NCBI RefSeq assembly: GCF_000519325.1
Contig: NZ_KI912613.1
Span: 3,801,859 to 3,865,858, forward strand
DNA: 64,000 nt
Source: Patulibacter minatonensis DSM 18081
Lineage (GTDB): Bacteria; Actinomycetota; Thermoleophilia; Solirubrobacterales; Solirubrobacteraceae
Direction: 5' to 3'
Shown piece after piece: positions 61,967-64,000 of the stretch (position 1 is the stretch's first letter; each line of letters starts with the position of its first letter). The notes beneath the pieces are model-generated. The model was not told where the DNA came from and did no database searches. It saw only the letters and a list, made by a program, of their open reading frames with translations. The position numbers were made by a program, and so were the translations under genes.

Positions 61967-64000
61967 GTGGGTCCTTCAGCGAAGCGCCACAGCGCGGCCC
62001 GGTCCGGCGGTTCCCCGGGCCCGGCGCAGCCGTTCCGCGACCCGACGCTCGTCGGTGCCCGGTCCGTGCGCGTCGTGGGCCTCGCCCTGGCGCTCGGGGT
62101 CGCGCCGCCCCTGGTCGACGGTGCCGTCGCGGCCCGGACCGCCTCGGGGTCCTTCGGCGTGCTGCAGGCCGGGACGGTCCACGCGACCGCGACGACCACC
62201 GGCGTCCCCGGCGGCGAGCGCATCGTGCTCGAGGGCCGGGCCGGGGGCGGGACCACGGCGATCCGGGCGCGGTCGGTCGTCCGCGGCGGCGGCGCGCGGC
62301 TCCGGTGGCGCTACCCGAGGACGACCCAGGCGCTGCACCTCCGGATCCGGGTGGTACGCGGGACGGGGTCCCGGACCCGCACGCTGGCCGCCTCGCCCTG
62401 GCGAGTGCTGTGGCTAGGCGGGCTGCGTCGCGCGCGCCGGCTCGCGCCCGTCGGTCCGGGCGCGGTGATCAGCGCGCCCGTCGCCGGCCGCCACGGGGAC
62501 CTCGTCCTGCGCGGGACGCCGTCGGTCCGGGTCGGGGACGTCGTCGCGCTTCCCAGCAGATCCGCGACCCCCGACGGCCTGATCGTCCGGGTGGTGGGCG
62601 TCCGCACCGACGGCGGGCGCACGGTCGCCCGGGTCGTGCCCGCCCGGCTCCCGGACGTCCTGCCCGTCGCCGACCTCGCCGTCGCGGTCCGCGCCACCGA
62701 CCCGCCCGCGCTCGGCGGCCGGTCGCGCGTCGGCGCGCTGCGCGCCACGCCGTCCTGCGACAACCCGTTCGCCGCGACGATCGCGGGGCGCGCGTCGATG
62801 TCCGCCGGGCTCCGCATGCACGCGGCCTGGCGGGCGAGCACGTCGCTGGAGCGGCCGAACGTGACGGCGGACATCCGCTCCGACGTCCGGACGTCCGTCG
62901 ACGCCGGGATCTCGGTCTCCGGCGGCGGCAGCTGCGGGTTCAGCGCCCGGGCGCTCTTCCCGGCGCCCGTCGTGCTCAGCAGGACCGCCACGTCGCTCGG
63001 TCCCGTGCCGATCGTCGTGACCGTCGACGGTCAGGTGGTGCTCTCGGGGTCCACGTCGACGCTGGGCCGGGTCGCGTCCGCGGCCCGGGGCGGGGTGCGG
63101 GCACAGGTCCGCACGGTCTACGACGGGTTGCAGGCGACCCAGCGCGGACGCCTGACCACCCGGCTGCGTCCCCACGACGTGGCCATCGCGGCGTCGGGCG
63201 GTGCGCAGGTCGGGGTGACGCCGAACGTCGAGGTGCGCGTCAACGGGCTCGCCGGCCCGTCGATCGACTTCGGCACCGGTGCGCGGACGGTCGCCGACAT
63301 CGGCCGGGCCCCGGCGCGCCCGTGGTGGACGACCACCGCGCCCGACGAGCTCGGGGCGAGCTTCGCGCTCCTCGCGCTCCGGCCGGACCTCGTCGAGCCG
63401 CGGACGACGCTCCAGACCCACGACGCGGAGATCGGGCGCGCTTCCGCCCTCCCGGGCGGGACGTCCGCCGATCCCGGAGCGGCGACGCCGGACCAGCTCC
63501 CGGAGGGCGTGGCGGCGCAGGTCACGTGGGACAGCGCGGCGAACGTCGCGCTCCACGCGTGGGACGCCGACGGGCACCACGCCAGCGCCGCCGCGCCCCG
63601 GGCGATCCCGGGGGTGACGCTCTCGTCCGGCTTCGTCGACGGCATCCCGACCGCCCGGGTCACGGGCGTCGATCCGGGCCGGCCCGTGACCCTCGGGCTC
63701 TGCCTCGACGACGGCACGGAGGCCGCGGCGCGGCTCGACGTGCGCGGTGCCGGCGGGACGACCCGTCACGCGGTGGTCCTGCGCGGCGAGCGGGCGGCGG
63801 CGATGGTCGCGGTGGCCCCGGAGGGCGGACCGGCCTCCCAGCCCGTGAGCGGCTGGTGCGGGTTGCCGTCGGGCGACCCGGTGCTGCTCGGTCAGCTGAC
63901 CGACGGGATCCTGCCCACCGCCCGTCCGCGCTTCGTCCTGCGCTCCGCGGAGCCCGGGGGCGGCGCGCGCGGTGGCGCGGTGCGCAAGACTGGACGCGTG
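61967..64000 (+). CDS. Secreted protein of unknown function (3' end missing)
   Basis: Open from GTG 61967 to the right edge without a stop, at least 678 residues. A basic N-terminus (~35 residues) is followed by a probable signal segment (VVGLALALGVAPPLVDGAVA) and then beta-rich sequence: TGVPGGERIVLEGRAGG, VVRGGGARLRWRYPR, VISAPVAGRHGDLVLRGTPS. This resembles other secreted Arg/Val-rich proteins in this window. Cys are few (PSCDNPF, GGSCGFS, LGLCLDD). Family not recognised. A long open frame on the opposite strand (62414-63769) is judged a shadow. Confidence 0.7.
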   Translation, partial: MGPSAKRHSAARSGGSPGPAQPFRDPTLVGARSVRVVGLALALGVAPPLVDGAVAARTASGSFGVLQAGTVHATATTTGVPGGERIVLEGRAGGGTTAIRARSVVRGGGARLRWRYPRTTQALHLRIRVVRGTGSRTRTLAASPWRVLWLGGLRRARRLAPVGPGAVISAPVAGRHGDLVLRGTPSVRVGDVVALPSRSATPDGLIVRVVGVRTDGGRTVARVVPARLPDVLPVADLAVAVRATDPPALGGRSRVGALRATPSCDNPFAATIAGRASMSAGLRMHAAWRASTSLERPNVTADIRSDVRTSVDAGISVSGGGSCGFSARALFPAPVVLSRTATSLGPVPIVVTVDGQVVLSGSTSTLGRVASAARGGVRAQVRTVYDGLQATQRGRLTTRLRPHDVAIAASGGAQVGVTPNVEVRVNGLAGPSIDFGTGARTVADIGRAPARPWWTTTAPDELGASFALLALRPDLVEPRTTLQTHDAEIGRASALPGGTSADPGAATPDQLPEGVAAQVTWDSAANVALHAWDADGHHASAAAPRAIPGVTLSSGFVDGIPTARVTGVDPGRPVTLGLCLDDGTEAAARLDVRGAGGTTRHAVVLRGERAAAMVAVAPEGGPASQPVSGWCGLPSGDPVLLGQLTDGILPTARPRFVLRSAEPGGGARGGAVRKTGRV

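Noticed and set aside
62414-63769. Long minus-strand open frame near the right edge
   Set aside because: The plus strand is open over the whole region with a signal peptide and plausible beta-rich protein. The minus frame has shadow composition and no recognisable domain.

Overview
The window is very GC-rich, with compact genes, frequent GTG starts and many ATGA or GTGA stop-start overlaps. The gene content (type IV pilus genes without a visible secretin, a fused shikimate kinase/dehydroquinate synthase, lipoproteins, secreted proteins with Arg/Val-rich tails) suggests a high-GC actinobacterium, most likely of the class Thermoleophilia (Solirubrobacterales; Patulibacter- or Conexibacter-like). 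That placement is inference from gene content and style. No rRNA or tRNA gene was seen.

Layout. 1-2542: polar amino-acid ABC transporter (binding protein cut at the left edge, permease, ATPase). 2720-7867: unknown protein, RNase D, small membrane protein, GluQ-RS, zinc-ribbon/Lys-Ala protein, secreted protein. 7923-14271: type IV pilus locus. Three minor prepilins (PilV-, PilW- and PilX-like) are transcribed leftward. Two major pilins are transcribed rightward, each behind its own c-di-GMP-I riboswitch. A NucA/NucB-type nuclease follows. 14413-19422: small membrane and lipoprotein genes, a nucleotidyltransferase-fold protein, a secreted protein and an MHYT-GAF-GGDEF diguanylate cyclase. 19645-22281: Ntn-hydrolase acylase. 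22439-26891: prepilin peptidase PilD, then PilM-PilN-PilO and a fourth pilus-linked protein. 27018-41479: a shikimate/translation cluster (aroC, aroKB, aroQ, Xaa-Pro peptidase, efp, nusB) interrupted by secreted proteins, an ArsR/MFS pair and a palindromic repeat family around an AbiEi-like nuclease gene. 41594-51759: isoprenoid genes (prenyl synthase, dxs), tlyA, nadK, recN, msrB, pyrG. 51795-61878: M20 peptidase, Nudix hydrolase, xerD, deoB, mutM, grx, recO, dgt, dnaG. 61967 to the right edge: a truncated secreted protein.

The genes suggest a c-di-GMP-controlled surface system. The diguanylate cyclase at 17713-19422 could make the ligand sensed by the two riboswitches ahead of the major pilins. 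PilD processes all five prepilins, and PilM/N/O form the assembly platform. The nuclease next to the pilins hints at DNA uptake.

The most unusual feature is a perfect 446-bp duplication (11999-12444 = 12881-13326). It spans riboswitch, ribosome site and the first 79 pilin codons, then stops sharply at a codon boundary where the two pilins diverge. This looks like gene conversion or recombination maintaining two c-di-GMP-controlled pilin cassettes with different surface halves. Other points: an 82-bp-period palindromic repeat with a distant fourth copy, widespread -10 boxes placed so that transcripts would be leaderless, and a peptidase gene with no ATG, GTG or TTG start.
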